DNA of 6,032 nt from positions 1-6,032 of the forward strand of contig JADGQG010000119.1 of NCBI GenBank assembly GCA_017882025.1, given 5' to 3'. Below are positions 3,819-6,032 of the stretch, piece after piece. The position numbers and the translations under genes were made by a program. The stretch comes from Chloroflexota bacterium. Its GTDB lineage: Bacteria > Chloroflexota > Limnocylindria > Limnocylindrales > CSP1-4. The notes beneath the pieces were generated by a model. The model did no database searches. It was given only the letters and a program-made list of their open reading frames with translations, and was not told the DNA's origin. Numbering within the stretch: the stretch's first letter is position 1; every line of letters starts with the position of its first letter.

Positions 3819-6032
3819 GTGTCCCTCACCTTTTCCGTCGAATTCGGCGGACGCCCCCTGACCATCGAGACAGGCAAGCTCGCCCGTCTTGCCGGCGGGT
3901 CCGTCACCATCACGTACGGTGACACCGTGGTGCTCGGCACCGCGAACCGATCCGAGCCCCGCCCGAACCTGGACTTCTTCCCGCTCACGGTTGACTTCGA
4001 GGAGCGGATGTACGCGGCCGGCAAGATCCCCGGCGGCTTCATCAAGCGCGAATCGCGCCCCTCGGAGGCCGCGATCCTGGCCGCCCGCCTGACGGACCGG
4101 CCGATCCGGCCGCTCTTCCCGGAGGGCTACAAGGACGACGTGCAGGTTGTCCTCACCGTCCTCTCGACGGACCAGGAGAACAACCCGGACGTCCTCGGCA
4201 CCGTCGCCGCGTCCGCCGCGCTGACGATCAGCGAGATCCCGTTCCTCGGCCCTATCGGCGCAGTCCGAATCGGCCGCATCGACGGCGAGCTCGTGATCAA
4301 CCCCACCATGCCGCAGCTCGACGAGTCCGATCTCGACCTCATCGTCTCCGGCACCCGCGAGGCGATCATGATGGTGGAGGCCGGCGCAAAGATCCTCCCC
4401 GAGTCCGTGATGGCCGAGGCGATCCTGTTCGGCCACCGTGCGCTCCAGCCGCTCATCGACCTCCAGCTCCAGCTCCAGGAGGCCGTCGGCAAGACGAAGC
4501 GGATCCCGTTCCTCGAGGCCGGCACCGGCTCGGTCCTCGACTTCGCCGCGAAAGCGAAGGAGGGCGCCGAGTTCGTCGTGCTGGACGTCGAGACGACCGG
4601 CACCCGCGCAGAGATGGCGGACCTCGTCGAGATTGCCGCCGTTCGCGTGAAGGGCGGCACGGTCGTCGACCGCTGGTCCACCTTCGTGAGTCCGGGCCGT
4701 CCGATCTTCGGCAACCAGATGCACGGGATCACGGACAAGGACGTCGCCGGCGCGCCCAGCCCCGTCGAAGCCGCCAGGCAGGCGCTCGCCTTCATCGGCG
4801 AGGCGACCCTCGTTGGCCACTCGGTCGGCTTCGACATCGCGTTCCTGGAGGCGGCGCTCGCCGACGGGACGCGCATCCGGCCGGGCACCTACCTTGACAC
4901 GCTCACGCTCAGCCGCGACGGCTACCCGGACCTCCCCAGCTACACGCTGGGCGAGCTCTCGCGCTTCTTCGGCGTCGAGCTGAAGCAGGCGCACCGAGCC
5001 CTCCCGGACGCCGAGGCGACGGCCGCCCTGCTCCTCGCGATCGCCGCGGAGCTGCCGGCGCGTCTCGAGGCGCTCTCGGCCGGGATCGCCGACTCCATGC
5101 GCGCGAACCGCACGTCGAAAGACGACGGGAAGGCGAAGCTGGAGGCAGCCCGCCGCACGGCGCGCGTCTCCAAGGCCCTCTTCGGGCTCGTTCACAAGAA
5201 GACCGCTCGCACGCTGACCCTGTCCGAAGGGATCCGCATGGACGGGCGCGGCGTCGACGAGATCCGCACGATCACGGTCGAGGTCGGCGTTCTCCCGCGA
5301 GCGCACGGCTCCGGCCTCTTCACGCGCGGTGAGACGCAGGCCCTCACGATCGCGACGCTCGGCCCGTCCTCGGACGTCCAGCGGATCGACACGATCAGCC
5401 CGCAGACCGAGAAGCGCTACATCCATCACTACAACATGCCGCCGTACAGCACCGGCGAAAACAAGATGATGCGCGGCCCCGGCCGGCGCGAGATCGGTCA
5501 CGGCCACCTCGCGGAGCGGGCGCTCCTGCCCGTGCTCCCCAGCTCGGACGACTTCCCGTACGTCATTCGCCTCGTGTCCGAGTGCGTGACGTCCAATGGC
5601 TCCACCTCGATGGCGGCCACCTGCGGCTCCACCCTCGCGCTCATGGACGCCGGCGTCCCGATCTCGGCTCCGGTCGCCGGCGCGGCGATGGGCCTCATGT
5701 CGGAGAAGGACGGGACGTTCACCGTCCTGACTGACATCCTCGGCAAGGAGGATGCCTTCGGGGACATGGACTTCAAGGTCACCGGCACCCGGGATGGCAT
5801 CACCGCCCTCCAGATGGACATCAAGGTGACCGGCATCAGCGAGGCGATCATCCGGCAGGGGCTCGAGAAAGCCCACGCCGCGCGGATGAGCATCCTCGAC
5901 AAGATGCTCGAGGTCCTGCCATCCGCCCGCGAGACGATGAGCGACTTCGCGCCGCGCATCACGAAGATCAAGATCAACCCGGAGAAGATCCGCGAGATCA
6001 TCGGCAAGGGCGGCTCCATGATCCGGAAGATC
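3819..6032 (+). CDS. pnp: Polynucleotide phosphorylase with an embedded DEDDh exonuclease domain (3' end outside window)
   Basis: PNPase is a trimeric 3'-5' exoribonuclease that uses phosphate to release nucleoside diphosphates, and it can also add 3' tails. The visible 738 codons run without a stop to the window end. The first RNase PH-like core covers about 1-206 (DFFPLTVDFEERMYAAGKIP, FIKR at 74-77, RPIRPLFPEG, ILFGH ending at 206). The second starts near MDGRG at 474 and holds FTRGETQ (501-507), RREIGHG from 556, the phosphate-site motif NGSTSM (S595, S597) and the catalytic D645, D651 and K653 in KEDAFGDMDFKV. The KH domain begins with INPEKI and GKGG at 729-732; the rest of KH and the S1 domain lie outside. 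Between the cores, where E. coli has about 110 residues from FGH to the DGR motif, this protein has about 270. The excess is a DnaQ-like exonuclease domain, listed separately. GTG start with a good RBS; 104 nt after rpsO. Confidence 0.97.
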   Translation, partial: MSLTFSVEFGGRPLTIETGKLARLAGGSVTITYGDTVVLGTANRSEPRPNLDFFPLTVDFEERMYAAGKIPGGFIKRESRPSEAAILAARLTDRPIRPLFPEGYKDDVQVVLTVLSTDQENNPDVLGTVAASAALTISEIPFLGPIGAVRIGRIDGELVINPTMPQLDESDLDLIVSGTREAIMMVEAGAKILPESVMAEAILFGHRALQPLIDLQLQLQEAVGKTKRIPFLEAGTGSVLDFAAKAKEGAEFVVLDVETTGTRAEMADLVEIAAVRVKGGTVVDRWSTFVSPGRPIFGNQMHGITDKDVAGAPSPVEAARQALAFIGEATLVGHSVGFDIAFLEAALADGTRIRPGTYLDTLTLSRDGYPDLPSYTLGELSRFFGVELKQAHRALPDAEATAALLLAIAAELPARLEALSAGIADSMRANRTSKDDGKAKLEAARRTARVSKALFGLVHKKTARTLTLSEGIRMDGRGVDEIRTITVEVGVLPRAHGSGLFTRGETQALTIATLGPSSDVQRIDTISPQTEKRYIHHYNMPPYSTGENKMMRGPGRREIGHGHLAERALLPVLPSSDDFPYVIRLVSECVTSNGSTSMAATCGSTLALMDAGVPISAPVAGAAMGLMSEKDGTFTVLTDILGKEDAFGDMDFKVTGTRDGITALQMDIKVTGISEAIIRQGLEKAHAARMSILDKMLEVLPSARETMSDFAPRITKIKINPEKIREIIGKGGSMIRKI
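4461..4478 (+). repeat. Three tandem CTCCAG hexamers in pnp
   Basis: Three perfect CTCCAG units at 4461-4466, 4467-4472 and 4473-4478 encode LQLQLQ (residues 215-220) in the helical linker, about 90 bp before the exonuclease domain. The peptide fits an amphipathic helix. It may be chance codon reuse or small expansion. Confidence 0.5.
4566..5042 (+). other. DnaQ/PolC-type DEDDh 3'-5' exonuclease domain inside PNPase
   Basis: Residues about 250-408 of the pnp product form a complete DnaQ-like exonuclease fold. Motif I is FVVLDVETTG with D256 and E258. Motif II is VGHSVGFDIAFLE with D339. Motif III is HRALPDAEATAALL with H392 and D397, making it the DEDDh subtype. Secondary signatures also match the proofreading-exonuclease group: MHGITDKDV after motif I and SYTLGELSRFFGVEL before motif III. 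Family members hydrolyse DNA or RNA from the 3' end using two metal ions. The domain is in frame on both sides with no stop or internal ribosome binding site that I can see, and its base composition looks like the flanking cores. About 44 linker residues precede it (207-250) and about 65 helical residues follow before the second core, so it seems inserted into the alpha-helical linker rather than replacing it. The substrate is unknown; the resemblance is closer to PolC/DnaQ than to oligoribonuclease. Confidence 0.93.

Noticed and set aside
4566..5042. The exonuclease segment as a separate gene interrupting pnp, or pnp as a broken gene
   Set aside because: The frame is continuous through both junctions, with no stop and no ribosome binding site plus start at the domain edge, and both PNPase cores keep their key residues. 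A fusion within one protein is the simplest reading.
3675..5876. Very long open frame on the minus strand (about 733 codons) opposite pnp
   Set aside because: It is antisense to strongly conserved PNPase and exonuclease coding sequence. Its product is a composition-driven string rich in Arg, Asp, Glu, Gly and Ala with no recognisable motif, as expected from GC-rich codon bias.

Overview
The window is a compact, high-GC bacterial translation and RNA-turnover gene cluster, read entirely on the + strand. The order is rbfA (3' end only), a DHH phosphoesterase of the NrnA type, truB, ribF, rpsO and pnp (cut off by the window end). This order is typical of the nusA-infB-rbfA-truB-ribF-rpsO-pnp neighbourhood of many bacteria; the DHH gene between rbfA and truB is common in Gram-positive and related lineages. 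GC is high throughout, with a strong G/C bias at third codon positions, and four of the five visible starts are GTG. This suits a high-GC Chloroflexota- or Actinomycetota-like organism, but nothing seen here fixes the phylum.

Layout: positions 2-385 hold the end of rbfA with an unusually long, disordered-looking tail. Its stop abuts the ATG of the DHH gene (386-1405) in the same frame. truB (1402-2436) overlaps that gene by 4 nt, and ribF (2429-3313) overlaps truB by 8 nt, so these four genes look like one translationally coupled unit. A 131-nt gap (3314-3444) holds a hairpin, a near-perfect 13-bp direct repeat and a weak promoter candidate. rpsO (3445-3714) follows, then a 104-nt gap with two strong hairpins, then pnp from 3819 to the end.

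The striking feature is pnp. The reading frame is a clear polynucleotide phosphorylase (two RNase PH-like cores, catalytic residues, start of the KH domain), but it carries a complete DnaQ/PolC-type DEDDh 3'-5' exonuclease domain of about 160 residues embedded in the helical linker between the two cores. All five metal-binding and catalytic residues of that family are present, so one polypeptide appears to join a phosphorolytic and a hydrolytic 3'-exonuclease. With NrnA, which degrades the short oligonucleotides that PNPase-like enzymes leave behind, the cluster would hold several steps of 3'-end decay beside ribosome-biogenesis genes.

A second oddity is ribF: its FAD synthetase half looks intact, but the riboflavin kinase half is short and lacks the family's signature motifs.
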